Positions 1-8,234 of a stretch of DNA of 64,000 nucleotides are shown here, piece by piece. Every line of letters begins with the position of its first letter. Within the stretch, counting starts at the first letter, position 1. The DNA lies in the NCBI GenBank assembly GCA_021781535.1, contig JAJXWO010000015.1, forward strand, positions 17,717 to 81,716, read 5' to 3'. The notes beneath the pieces were generated by a model, which did not search any database, had not been told where the DNA came from, and saw only the letters and a program-made list of their open reading frames with translations. Source of the stretch: Deltaproteobacteria bacterium (GTDB lineage: Bacteria; Desulfobacterota; Desulfuromonadia; Geobacterales; Pseudopelobacteraceae). The translations under genes and the position numbers were made by a program.

Positions 1-2220
1 AAGAACTTCGCCCAGGCTTATTTTGTGTACGACTCAAAGAAAGCCGGCACCATTACCACCTCGCACCTGCGCTTCGGTAAAAAGGCAATCCACGCCCCCT
101 ACCTGATCGACCATGCTGACTTTATCGCCTGCCACAACTTCTCCTTCCTGGAGAAGTACGACATGGTATCCAAAGTCAAGCCGGGCGGCACCTTCCTGCT
201 CTGTTCACCCTTTGAGCACAATGAAGTCTGGGACAAGATGCCCAAAGAAGTCCAGCAGCAGATCATCGACAAGAAGCTCAAGTTCTATGTCATCAACGCC
301 ATCAAATTGGGCGAAGAACTGGGGCTGGGTGCCCGCATCAACGTTATCATGCAGACCGCTTTCTTCAAGATTTCCAACATCATCCCATTGACTACCGCCC
401 TCAAAGAGATCAAGGGCGCCATCAAGAAGAGCTACGGTAAATCGGGCGACAAAGTCGTCGCGATGAACAACGCCGCCGTGGACGAAGCCCTCAAGAATAT
501 CTACGAAGTTAAGGTTCCGGCCAAGGCAACCAGCAAACTCAAGATGCCGCCTGCCGTTGCCAAGACCGCCCCTAAATTTGTCCAGGACGTCACCGGGCGG
601 ATCATTGCCGGCTTCGGCGACGACCTGCCGGTATCCTCCATGCCTGCCGACGGCACCTTCCCGACCGCCACCTCGCAGTACGAGAAACGCAACATCGCCG
701 TCGACATCCCGGTCTGGGACGAAAAACTTTGTATCCAGTGCGGTATCTGCTCCTTCGTCTGCCCGCACGCCACGATCCGCATGAAGGCATACGACGAAAA
801 ACTGCTCAAAAAAGCACCCAAGACGTTTAAATCAACCGACTGCAAACTCCCTGAATTCAAAGGGATGAAATATACCATCCAGGTTGCTCCGGAGGATTGT
901 ACCGGTTGCGGCGCCTGCGTCCACAACTGCCCTGCCAAGAGCAAGGACGACGCCAACCACAAGGCGATCAACATGCAGTTCCAGCCACCTCTGCGCGCTG
1001 AAGAAGCGGTCAACTTCGACTTCTTCCTCTCCCTGCCTGATATGGACGCGACCAAGCTCAAGCTGGATACCCTGCGCGGCAGCCAGCTGGTCCGTCCGAC
1101 CTTCGAATTCTCCGGCGCCTGTGCCGGTTGTGGCGAAACACCGTATCTGAAACTGCTGTCGCAGCTGTTCGGCGACCGGGCCATGATCGCCAACGCTACC
1201 GGTTGCACCTCGATCTACGGCGGCAACCTGCCCACCACGCCGTGGGCCCAGCGTGCCGACGGCCGCGGACCAGCCTGGTCCAACTCTCTGTTCGAAGACA
1301 ATGCCGAATTCGGTTTTGGCATGCGTCTGGCCGTGGACAAGATGACCCAGTCCGCCCGCGAACTGGTGGCTGAACTTTCCAGCTGCAGTTGCAAATCCTG
1401 CAAGCCGGTACTGCCGCTGATGCAGGAAATTCTGGCTGCTGACCAGTCAGACCAGACCGGCATCGAGAAGCAACGTGAACGCGTAGCGACACTGAAAAAA
1501 GCGCTCAAAGGATGCAAAGAAAGAGCAGCAGTTCAGCTTCTGCCGCTGGCTGATTACCTGGTTAAAAAATCGGTCTGGTGTGTCGGCGGCGACGGCTGGG
1601 CCTATGACATCGGTTATGGCGGTCTTGACCATGTTATCGCTTCCGGCAAGAACGTCAACATCCTGGTACTGGACACCGAAGTGTACTCAAACACCGGCGG
1701 CCAGGCCTCAAAGGCCACCCCGATCGGAGCTGTTGCTCAGTTTGCCGCAGGCGGCAAGCTCATGGCCAAGAAAGATCTGGGCATGATGGCAATGGCGTAC
1801 GGATACGTCTATGTTGCCAATGTTTCCCTGGCCAATCCGGCTCAGGTAGTCAAGGCATTCATGGAAGCCGAGGCATATGATGGTCCGTCGATCATTATCG
1901 CCTATGCCCACTGCATCGCCCACGGCATCAACATGACGACCGCCGTCGACGAGCAGAAAAAAGTTGTTTCCTCCGGTTACTGGCCGCTGTACCGCTATAA
2001 CCCGGCGCTGGCCGCCGAAGGAAAGAACCCGCTGCAACTTGACAGCAAGTCACCAACGACCACCTTCGAAGATTTTGCCAACGGTGAAAACCGGTACAAA
2101 GTTTTGAAGAAGATCAACCCGGAAGCATCGGCACAGCTGATGAAGAAGGCATCAGACTGGACCGCCAACCGCTTCGAGTACTATCAGAAACTGTCGGCAC
2201 TGACGTACGAGAAAAAGTAG
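1..2220 (+). CDS. nifJ: Pyruvate:ferredoxin (flavodoxin) oxidoreductase, C-terminal part (5' end outside window)
   Basis: The frame is open from base 1, so the gene is cut by the window edge; 739 residues remain of a protein that is usually about 1,190. It oxidatively decarboxylates pyruvate to acetyl-CoA (or the reverse), passing electrons to ferredoxin in the cytoplasm. Visible parts in order: the end of the gamma-type domain, an 8Fe-8S ferredoxin domain with CIQCGICSFVCP (about residue 244) and CTGCGACVHNCP (about 300), a CAGCGETPY segment near 374 that starts the thiamine diphosphate domain, and GGDGWAYDIGYGG near 528 with the following NTGGQ segment that binds TPP-Mg. A Rho-independent terminator follows directly, so this is the last gene of its transcript. 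Family assignment is secure; the N-terminal domains cannot be judged. Confidence 0.97.
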   Translation, partial: KNFAQAYFVYDSKKAGTITTSHLRFGKKAIHAPYLIDHADFIACHNFSFLEKYDMVSKVKPGGTFLLCSPFEHNEVWDKMPKEVQQQIIDKKLKFYVINAIKLGEELGLGARINVIMQTAFFKISNIIPLTTALKEIKGAIKKSYGKSGDKVVAMNNAAVDEALKNIYEVKVPAKATSKLKMPPAVAKTAPKFVQDVTGRIIAGFGDDLPVSSMPADGTFPTATSQYEKRNIAVDIPVWDEKLCIQCGICSFVCPHATIRMKAYDEKLLKKAPKTFKSTDCKLPEFKGMKYTIQVAPEDCTGCGACVHNCPAKSKDDANHKAINMQFQPPLRAEEAVNFDFFLSLPDMDATKLKLDTLRGSQLVRPTFEFSGACAGCGETPYLKLLSQLFGDRAMIANATGCTSIYGGNLPTTPWAQRADGRGPAWSNSLFEDNAEFGFGMRLAVDKMTQSARELVAELSSCSCKSCKPVLPLMQEILAADQSDQTGIEKQRERVATLKKALKGCKERAAVQLLPLADYLVKKSVWCVGGDGWAYDIGYGGLDHVIASGKNVNILVLDTEVYSNTGGQASKATPIGAVAQFAAGGKLMAKKDLGMMAMAYGYVYVANVSLANPAQVVKAFMEAEAYDGPSIIIAYAHCIAHGINMTTAVDEQKKVVSSGYWPLYRYNPALAAEGKNPLQLDSKSPTTTFEDFANGENRYKVLKKINPEASAQLMKKASDWTANRFEYYQKLSALTYEKK

Positions 2221-2249
2221 TTTCCTGCTGTAAACAATGGTATATTTCA

Positions 2250-2280
2250 GCCCCGCAGAGCGATCTGTGGGGCTTTTTTC
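2250..2280 (+). terminator. Rho-independent terminator after PFOR
   Basis: Stem GCCCCGCAG (2250-2258) pairs with CTGTGGGGC (2265-2273), with one G-U pair and a 6-nt loop, followed by six T. It lies 30 bp after the PFOR stop. Confidence 0.9.
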
Positions 2281-2303
2281 AATTCTATTATCCGGAGATA
2301 CAC

Positions 2304-2570
2304 ATGCTTGATAACAACAATGATCTGGGGGCATCACTATTCAAAACCTGGACGGAGAAGCAGCGCGGCGATGAGATTGAAAAACTGGTGCAGGGCTTTC
2401 GCAATGGTGTTCCGGTCGGCATTTTGTGCAAAATGGCAGAGACAGTTGCCGGCAACAAGAAAAAAGCCAGGAAGTATCTCAAACTGTTCATGACCACAGC
2501 CGAGCGCACCGCAGCGGTCGAATCCGCAGGCGAGGCGATGAGTCCGCTGGTAAAATCATTTCTTTTGTAG
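2304..2570 (+). CDS. Small cytoplasmic protein of unknown function (88 aa)
   Basis: Starts with ATG after TCCGGAGATACAC, a good ribosome binding site. The 88-residue product has no signal peptide or membrane segment. It looks helical and basic in the middle (KKKARKYLKLF near residue 52). I recognise no family. It follows the PFOR terminator and ends 17 bp before the SDR gene, so the two probably share a transcript. The ribosome binding site, position and plausible composition support a real gene, but no function can be given. Confidence 0.6.
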   Translation: MLDNNNDLGASLFKTWTEKQRGDEIEKLVQGFRNGVPVGILCKMAETVAGNKKKARKYLKLFMTTAERTAAVESAGEAMSPLVKSFLL

Positions 2571-2587
2571 AAAGTAGTGGGGATTTC

Positions 2588-3472
2588 ATGCAGAAAGTAT
2601 TTATTGCAGGATGTGGCTACATCGGTGAACGGGTGGCACAATCATATCGGGAATCCGGAGCAGAGGTCACCTGCCTGGTCAGGTCCGCCGAAGTCGGGAC
2701 CCGGCTCAAAGCAGCTGGTTTTTCAACCGTTGTCGCCTCGCTTGACGACCCGGCCACCTTTCCACCACTCGATCTGGCTGACAGGGTGCTCCTCTATCTG
2801 GCCCCGCCGCCAGGAGGGGGAATTACCGATACTCGAGCGAGAAACTTTATCGCTCGCATTTCAAAAACTGAAAAACCGGCTAAACTTGTCTACATGAGTG
2901 CTACTTCGGTTTACAGTAGATCCGGTAACGGCATAGTAACGGAAGAATCCCCGACTGCCCCTGATTCGGCAATGGGCAAGCGCCGTCTCGATGCCGAGGC
3001 GGCGTTCCATGAATACGGAATTGCCACGGACGTTCCGATTGTAATCCTGCGGGTAAGCGGCATCTACGGCCCGGGGCGGCTGCCGCTGATGCAGATCAAC
3101 CAGGGACAGCCGCTCCTGAATGAGTATGAGTCCGGGCCAAGCAACCGTATCCATGCCGACGACCTTGCAGCTGTCACTATCGCCGCAGCTGAACAAGGGA
3201 TTGCCGGTGATATTTTTAATGTCAGCGACGGGCATCCATCGAGCATGACCTCGTATTTCAACGCCTGTGCCGATGCCCTTGGATTGCCGCGCCAACCCCA
3301 GATAACGCTGACTGAAGCGCGCCTCGTCATGTCGCCATTGATGCTTTCCTATGTCAGCCAGTCACAGATTGTTGACAACCGCCGGATGCTGGAGCGCCTC
3401 AACGTGAAACTTCGCTATGAAAATCTGTCGGCAGGTCTTGCCGTCTCTGTCCCCCCAGGTCCCTGCCCATGA
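2588..3472 (+). CDS. NAD(P)-dependent epimerase/dehydratase (extended SDR, YeeZ-like)
   Basis: 294 residues from the ATG at 2588, which follows a GGGG-containing ribosome site; the frame is open further upstream, but the Rossmann motif begins directly at this start. Residues 4-14 (VFIAGCGYIGE) give the Gly-rich dinucleotide-binding turn GxGxxG in the form seen in YeeZ-type SDRs, and YMSATSVYS near residue 104 is the strand carrying the Ser/Tyr region. RVSGIYGPGRLP near 157 is typical of sugar-nucleotide epimerase relatives. The substrate is unknown. It is probably cotranscribed with the small gene upstream. The extreme C-terminus (PPGPCP) is short and disordered. Confidence 0.85.
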   Translation: MQKVFIAGCGYIGERVAQSYRESGAEVTCLVRSAEVGTRLKAAGFSTVVASLDDPATFPPLDLADRVLLYLAPPPGGGITDTRARNFIARISKTEKPAKLVYMSATSVYSRSGNGIVTEESPTAPDSAMGKRRLDAEAAFHEYGIATDVPIVILRVSGIYGPGRLPLMQINQGQPLLNEYESGPSNRIHADDLAAVTIAAAEQGIAGDIFNVSDGHPSSMTSYFNACADALGLPRQPQITLTEARLVMSPLMLSYVSQSQIVDNRRMLERLNVKLRYENLSAGLAVSVPPGPCP

Positions 3473-3583
3473 CGTACCAGGGAAATAGCCTGCTTATCAT
3501 CCGGGACAGGAGATCAGACCGCGCGCAAAAAGCATCGTTAAATATTTTTATCAATAATGTTGGTGACTTATATTTTTAATTGC

Positions 3584-3612
3584 TTGCCACGACATTCATG
3601 AACTGATATATT
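3584..3612 (+). promoter_or_regulatory. Predicted sigma-70 promoter for the 3619-3697 RNA / folK
   Basis: TTGCCA (3584-3589), a 17-bp spacer and TATATT (3607-3612). Transcription would start near 3619, just before the GAGGATTC hairpin. Confidence 0.6.
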
Positions 3613-3618
3613 ATAGAT

Positions 3619-3697
3619 ATAAAACATTGCGAGGATTCTAACGAATCCTCATTTGCCCTGGTAACTTTCCCTCCTAGTTGCCGGGGTGTTTTTTTAC
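3619..3697 (+). ncRNA. Candidate small RNA or folK leader/attenuator with anti-SD loop
   Basis: A promoter-like element at 3584-3612 is followed by a perfect 8-bp hairpin (GAGGATTC, TAAC loop, GAATCCTC; 3631-3650) and then a second hairpin, CCCTGGTAAC with GTTGCCGGGG (10 pairs including G-U), ending in TGTTTTTTT (about 3690). The loop of the second hairpin contains CCCTCCT, complementary to a Shine-Dalgarno sequence. The unit is about 80 nt, the size of a small RNA. It sits 55 bp before the likely folK start, so it could instead be an attenuating leader. I match it to no known RNA family. Confidence 0.45.
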
Positions 3698-3751
3698 AGC
3701 GACGAAGGGGTTGCGGTTGACGCACTGCAGCCATTATGTTTTAATCAGACC

Positions 3752-4258
3752 GTGGAAATTGAATCCTACATTGCACTTGGTTCCAATCTTGGAGACCGGG
3801 AGCTGAATCTGCTACGGGCGGTTGCAGAGGTCGGCAGGCTGCCTGAGAGCAGGGTAACTGCGCTCTCATCATTTTATGAAACGTCGCCTGTTGGCACCGT
3901 GCGGCAAGACTCGTTTTACAACGCAGTGCTCAGACTTTCAACACGACTTGACCCCCGTTTCTTGCTGACCCATATGTTGCGGATTGAGGATACGGTTTTC
4001 AAAAGGGTCAGAAGGGTCCACCAAGGGCCACGCAGGATGGATCTCGATCTTCTGCTGTACGGTGACAGGGTAATTACCGAAAAAGACCTCATTGTCCCTC
4101 ATCCACGCCTTACGGAGCGACGTTTCGTCCTGCAGCCGCTTTGCGAAATTGCACCGGATCTGGTGCACCCCCTGACCGGGAAGAGCATGCAGGAGCTTCT
4201 TGACCTGCTGGAATCAGACGAAACTGTTGTCAAATTATCACCGGAGGAACACGTGTGA
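3752..4258 (+). CDS. folK: 2-amino-4-hydroxy-6-hydroxymethyldihydropteridine pyrophosphokinase (HPPK)
   Basis: Transfers pyrophosphate from ATP to 6-hydroxymethyl-dihydropterin in folate synthesis. 168 residues from GTG 3752. YIALGSNLGD at residues 6-15 is the family's N-terminal motif, and GPRRMDLDLLLYG near residue 91 is the HPPK signature with the metal-binding Asp pair. The frame stays open up to a GTG at 3686, but that codon lies inside the upstream terminator stem, so 3752 is preferred even though it lacks a clear ribosome binding site. The stop overlaps the next gene's start (GTGA). Function is certain; the start is not. Confidence 0.9.
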   Translation: MEIESYIALGSNLGDRELNLLRAVAEVGRLPESRVTALSSFYETSPVGTVRQDSFYNAVLRLSTRLDPRFLLTHMLRIEDTVFKRVRRVHQGPRRMDLDLLLYGDRVITEKDLIVPHPRLTERRFVLQPLCEIAPDLVHPLTGKSMQELLDLLESDETVVKLSPEEHV

Positions 4259-4509
4259 TCAGACTTTTGGTTATGGGCCTGTTGCTGTACATCGGCTACC
4301 GTATTATTATCTCGCTCACCGCGACTAAAAAACCGCCGGAAAAATCTGCGGGAAACCGTGATGCCGGTGAAGAGACCTACCGCGATCCGGTCTGCGGGCT
4401 CTACATATCAGAGGATGACGCCGTTGTCGGAAAACTGGACGGCCAACGCCACTATTTCTGTTCAATGGCGTGCCTCGAAAAATTCCGGGAACAGCTTGAT
4501 CATACCTGA
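4255..4509 (+). CDS. Membrane-anchored YHS/TRASH-type metal-binding domain protein
   Basis: 84 residues; GTG start overlapping the folK stop, with GGAGGAAC upstream. Residues 1-20 form one hydrophobic segment, then a polar linker and a domain with DPVCGLYISEDDA (about 46) and HYFCSMACLEKF (about 67). That DPVCG...YFCS..C pattern is the YHS/TRASH metal-binding fold seen in copper-handling and other metal proteins. The protein is probably inner-membrane anchored; which side the domain faces is not clear. Coupling to folK suggests shared translation rather than shared function. Confidence 0.8.
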   Translation: MIRLLVMGLLLYIGYRIIISLTATKKPPEKSAGNRDAGEETYRDPVCGLYISEDDAVVGKLDGQRHYFCSMACLEKFREQLDHT

Positions 4510-4550
4510 CACCATCCCCCCAACAAACAAGGATGCATCCGTTAGCAAAA

Positions 4551-4578
4551 TTATTCTCTGCATATTTGTGCAGAATAA
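4551..4578. promoter_or_regulatory. Inverted repeat upstream of transaldolase
   Basis: TTATTCTcTGCA (4551-4562) and TGCAGAATAA (4569-4578) are inverted repeats with one extra base in the left arm. It lies 30 bp before the transaldolase start and could be an operator or a weak hairpin at the end of the folK transcript. Confidence 0.35.
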
Positions 4579-4607
4579 ATTTCTAGTTTACTAGACAGGA
4601 GAAAATA

Positions 4608-5252
4608 ATGAAATTTTTTATCGACACCGCAGATGTAAAGGAAATCCGTGAAGCACATGCGCTCGGTCTTGTTGACGGAGTAACGACCAATCCGTCGCTG
4701 ATTGCCAAGTCAGGGCGCAAGTTCAAAGATGTCATTAAAGAGATTGTCTCTATCGTTGACGGCCCTATTTCTGCCGAGGTTATCTCCCTGGATGCTCCCG
4801 GCATGATCAAGGAAGGCAAAGAACTTGCCAAAATCCACAAGAACATTGTCGTTAAGCTTCCCATGACCCCCGAAGGTCTCAAAGCCTGTAAAGCGCTGAG
4901 CGACAAAGGGATCAAAACCAACGTGACCCTGATCTTCACCTCCATGCAGGCGCTATTGGCTGCCAAAGCCGGAGCTACATATGTTTCTCCGTTTGTTGGC
5001 CGGCTGGACGATATTTCACAGGATGGCATGGGAATTATCGACGAGATCCGCACTATTTTTGACAACTACGGCTACATGGCCGAGATAATCGTGGCCAGCG
5101 TACGCAACCCGATCCACGTCCTCAATTCGGCCCTGATCGGTGCCGATATTGCGACAATCCCCTACTCTGTCATGATCCAGCTGGCCAAACACCCGCTGAC
5201 CGATGCCGGTATCGAAAAATTCCTGAAAGACTGGGAAAGCGTGCCGAAATAG
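4608..5252 (+). CDS. tal: Transaldolase (TalC/MipB, fructose-6-phosphate aldolase-like)
   Basis: 214 residues, the length of the short transaldolase subfamily, with ribosome site CAGGAGAAAATA before ATG. It moves a dihydroxyacetone unit between sugar phosphates in the non-oxidative pentose phosphate pathway. MKFFIDTAD at the start, TTNPSLI at residues 26-32 and NIVVKLPMT with Lys83 (the Schiff-base lysine by position) are diagnostic. The short family includes both true transaldolases and fructose-6-phosphate aldolases; sequence alone favours transaldolase in this metabolic setting. It lies between the folK pair and glycogen synthase, probably as its own unit. Confidence 0.93.
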   Translation: MKFFIDTADVKEIREAHALGLVDGVTTNPSLIAKSGRKFKDVIKEIVSIVDGPISAEVISLDAPGMIKEGKELAKIHKNIVVKLPMTPEGLKACKALSDKGIKTNVTLIFTSMQALLAAKAGATYVSPFVGRLDDISQDGMGIIDEIRTIFDNYGYMAEIIVASVRNPIHVLNSALIGADIATIPYSVMIQLAKHPLTDAGIEKFLKDWESVPK

Positions 5253-5315
5253 CATCCTGTTCCCTTCGGGTCAGCTCAGGGAAACACTACTTTTGCACAT
5301 GCCCCCGGAGCAATC

Positions 5316-6830
5316 ATGAAACCGGTTATACCGCTCTCCATACTTTTCTCCGCCTCCGAGGCCGCCCCTTTTGCCAAGGAGGGGGGGCTCGGCGACGTTG
5401 TCGGCGCACTCCCCAAATACCTTGCCCGTTTGGGACATGATGTGCGGATCGTATTGCCACGCTACTACAGCATTAACCCGGATAAATACGGGCTGGAACT
5501 GTTGCCGGGAACACTGGTCGTACCGATGGGGGTCATCGGCCACCAGTACTGCGGTGTCTGGGAAGGGCGTTTGCCGGGGAGCGACGTGCCGGTCTATCTC
5601 ATCGAGCACGAAGCATACTATGGCCGCTCCGGCCTCTATCAAGAGGGCGGCGAAGGCTACCTCGACAATGACAACCGCTTTGTGTTTCTCTCCAAAGCAT
5701 CACTTGAACTCTGCAAAATGCTGGATTGGTCACCAGACGTCATCCATGCTCACGACTGGCACACCGGGGTCATCCCTGTTCTACTGAACACCTCCTACCT
5801 CCACGACCGCTATGTCGGCAATGCCGCTTCACTGCTGACCCTTCACAACATGCAGCATCAGGGGAATTTCTATCCCGGCCTGATGGACGTGCTCGGCATC
5901 GGCTGGAAACATTTTACCTACCTTGAGCTGGAAATGAACGATCAGGTCAACCTGCTGAAAGGGGGCATCTATCACGCGACCCTGCTCAATACGGTAAGTG
6001 AGGAGTATTCCCGGGAGATTCAGACCGCTGCATTTGGCTGGGGACTTGAAGGAGCCATCAGGGACCGCGCCACCGATTTGAGCGGTATCCTCAACGGCGT
6101 GGATTATGAGGAGTGGGATCCGGCAACAGACTCATTCATTGCCGCCACCTATACGGCACGCACCGTAAAGAAAGGGAAGGCCGCCTGCAAACGCGATCTT
6201 CAGGCAACCATGGGACTTCCACAACGAGATGATGTACCGGTGTTCGGGGTCGTGTCGCGGATGGTCAAACAAAAAGGCACCGACATCCTGGCCGAAGCGA
6301 TCCACCGGATTCTCACGATGGATTGCCAGTTTATAGTAGTCGGCAACGGTGAGCCGTGGGCGCATTTCTATTTTGGAGATATCGCCGCTCTGTATCCTGA
6401 AAAGTTTGCCTGTTATATCGGTTACAACGAAGCGCTTGCCCACAAGGTTGAAGCAGGCGCAGATTTTTTTGTCATGCCGTCCGCCTTTGAACCGTGCGGA
6501 CTGAACCAGATGTATTCCCTGGCCTACGGCACCCCCCCGATTGTCCGTGCCACCGGCGGCCTTGATGACAGCGTTGAAAACTTCAACGAAGCGGTTATGA
6601 CCGGCGATGGTTTTAAATTTTGGAATCACAGCGCCACGGCGCTGTTCGATACCGTCGGCTGGGCCGCCTGGACATTTTTCAACAATCCCAAAGGACTGGC
6701 CGCGCTCCGCAAAAACGGCATGAAGAAACGCTTTACCTGGGAAGCCGCAGCGCTTAAATACGACGAACTCTACCACCTGGCCATCCTGCGCAGACGGGGT
6801 GGGGAGTATTACCGCAACCGCTTCGAATAA
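5316..6830 (+). CDS. glgA: Glycogen (starch) synthase, ADP-glucose type, GT5
   Basis: 504 residues; ATG after CCCGGAGCAATC. It elongates alpha-1,4-glucan from ADP-glucose in the cytoplasm. KEGGLGDVVGALP at residues 21-33 carries the Lys and Gly loop that bind ADP-glucose, HDWHTGVIP (near 149) and the C-terminal FEPCGLNQMYSLAYG loop (near 391) belong to the GT-B active site, and RATGGLDDSV follows. Length is normal, perhaps slightly long at the C-terminus. Glycogen phosphorylase lies elsewhere in this window at 38148-40655. The stop is 3 bp from the start of ubiD, suggesting cotranscription. Confidence 0.95.
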   Translation: MKPVIPLSILFSASEAAPFAKEGGLGDVVGALPKYLARLGHDVRIVLPRYYSINPDKYGLELLPGTLVVPMGVIGHQYCGVWEGRLPGSDVPVYLIEHEAYYGRSGLYQEGGEGYLDNDNRFVFLSKASLELCKMLDWSPDVIHAHDWHTGVIPVLLNTSYLHDRYVGNAASLLTLHNMQHQGNFYPGLMDVLGIGWKHFTYLELEMNDQVNLLKGGIYHATLLNTVSEEYSREIQTAAFGWGLEGAIRDRATDLSGILNGVDYEEWDPATDSFIAATYTARTVKKGKAACKRDLQATMGLPQRDDVPVFGVVSRMVKQKGTDILAEAIHRILTMDCQFIVVGNGEPWAHFYFGDIAALYPEKFACYIGYNEALAHKVEAGADFFVMPSAFEPCGLNQMYSLAYGTPPIVRATGGLDDSVENFNEAVMTGDGFKFWNHSATALFDTVGWAAWTFFNNPKGLAALRKNGMKKRFTWEAAALKYDELYHLAILRRRGGEYYRNRFE

Positions 6831-6833
6831 TTC

Positions 6834-8234
6834 ATGCCACGCTCCCCTCTCCGTGAATTTATCTTACAACTCGAATCGTTCGGTGAGCTTTCCCGCATCG
6901 CCGTTCCGGTCGACCCCGTTCTGGAGATTGCCGCCATCACCGCCAGGGTCTGCAAGCAACCTGACGGCGGCGCGGCACTGCTCTTTGAACATCCGGCGGG
7001 AAGTTCCTTTCAGGTTGCCACCAATCTGTTTGGTTCACCGCAGCGGGTATGCCGGGCGCTTGGTGTCACGAACCTTGGCGAATTAACTGTCCGCCTGGGT
7101 AGCCTGCTCGATTTGATACCTGAAATAACTGTTCCATCGCTCGACCGTCAGATTGCCGCTCTGCCCGAATTCAGCCGTTTTGCCCCCCATGCCGCCTTAC
7201 AACCGGACTCGGAGCTGGTCCCGATGGATCCTCCTGACCTGACGCGGCTCCCCTTTCTGCAAAGCTGGACGGGCGACGGCGCTGCCGCCGGCCAGGGTCG
7301 ATATATCACGCTGCCGCAGGTTTTTACCGTTGATCCGGATACTGCCGCACAGAATTGCGGAATATACCGGGTTCAGCTACGCGGCGAGCGAGAAGCCGCC
7401 ATCCAGTGGAAAGCCGGCAGTGGGGCGGCTAAACATGCCGAACTGTATCGTCGGGCCGGAAAAGCGATGCCGGTGGCGATTGTACTTGGCGGCGCTCCGG
7501 CCACACTGTTCAGCGCCATGTTCCCGTTGCCGGGCGATCTTGACGAATTGACCTTCGCCGGTTTTCTCCGTACCGTTCCCCTTGACACCGTCCCCTGCCG
7601 GAATGTCCCGTTACAGGTTCCTGCGGGAGCAGAAGTCGTCATCGAAGGGTACGTCGAACCTGATGACACTGCTACCGAGGGGCCGTTCGGCAATCACACC
7701 GGGTTTTACTCTCCGGCCGCTCCGGCTGCTCTGCTGCGGGTGACAGCCATCAGCCACCGCCCGGATGCCGTCATCCCCGCAACCATTGTCGGCCCCCCGC
7801 CAATGGAGGACTGCTGGATGGCACTGGCGTGGGAACGACTGCTGCTGGCGTTTCTGCAGCGAATGGTGCCGTCAGTAACAGACATCCATTTCCCGCCTGA
7901 ATGGGTTTTCCATCAAAGCGCCATCATTTCACTTGAAAACCCTCAACCCGGCATGGTACGGAATATTTCCAGCCGCTTCTGGGCTCTGCCCTGGTTCGCT
8001 TCGGCACGGATTCTGGTGTTCGTTACTGGCGATGCACCGCTGGCCGGGCTCGCCTGCGCGGCTTGGAGAACCATAAATCTGACCGATTTTACCACGGATA
8101 TTATTCATGATACCCCCACCGGACGGGTTGCCATTGATGCGACCGGCTGCCGTTTATCCCGTCCGGAGATAAGAATTTCCACCGAAACTGCAGCCCTCGT
8201 CACACGGCGCTGGAAGGAGTATATGCACTCGTGA
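6834..8234 (+). CDS. UbiD-family prenylated-FMN decarboxylase (candidate menaquinone step, MqnL-like)
   Basis: 466 residues, normal for UbiD. These enzymes decarboxylate aromatic acids with prenylated FMN made by the UbiX partner. QNCGIYRVQL (about 173) holds the metal-binding Asn and the catalytic Arg; IEGYV near 267 holds the metal-binding Glu. Two usual residues differ: the motif normally read GMHW is AIQW here (His to Gln), and the segment EGPFG-E/D is EGPFGN (acid to Asn). It is followed by ubiA (4-bp GTGA overlap) and ubiX. Since the genome uses the futalosine route (mqnB at 19943), I infer the late menaquinone pathway, where UbiD, UbiA and UbiX homologues act on dihydroxynaphthoate. 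Confidence 0.85.
   Translation: MPRSPLREFILQLESFGELSRIAVPVDPVLEIAAITARVCKQPDGGAALLFEHPAGSSFQVATNLFGSPQRVCRALGVTNLGELTVRLGSLLDLIPEITVPSLDRQIAALPEFSRFAPHAALQPDSELVPMDPPDLTRLPFLQSWTGDGAAAGQGRYITLPQVFTVDPDTAAQNCGIYRVQLRGEREAAIQWKAGSGAAKHAELYRRAGKAMPVAIVLGGAPATLFSAMFPLPGDLDELTFAGFLRTVPLDTVPCRNVPLQVPAGAEVVIEGYVEPDDTATEGPFGNHTGFYSPAAPAALLRVTAISHRPDAVIPATIVGPPPMEDCWMALAWERLLLAFLQRMVPSVTDIHFPPEWVFHQSAIISLENPQPGMVRNISSRFWALPWFASARILVFVTGDAPLAGLACAAWRTINLTDFTTDIIHDTPTGRVAIDATGCRLSRPEIRISTETAALVTRRWKEYMHS

Noticed and set aside
2426..2587. Upstream extension of the SDR gene
   Set aside because: It overlaps the preceding small gene in another frame; the Rossmann motif and ribosome site fix the start at 2588.
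3686..3751. Longer folK starting at GTG 3686
   Set aside because: The codon lies inside the terminator stem of the upstream RNA, and the HPPK family starts close to residue 1 of the 3752 form.
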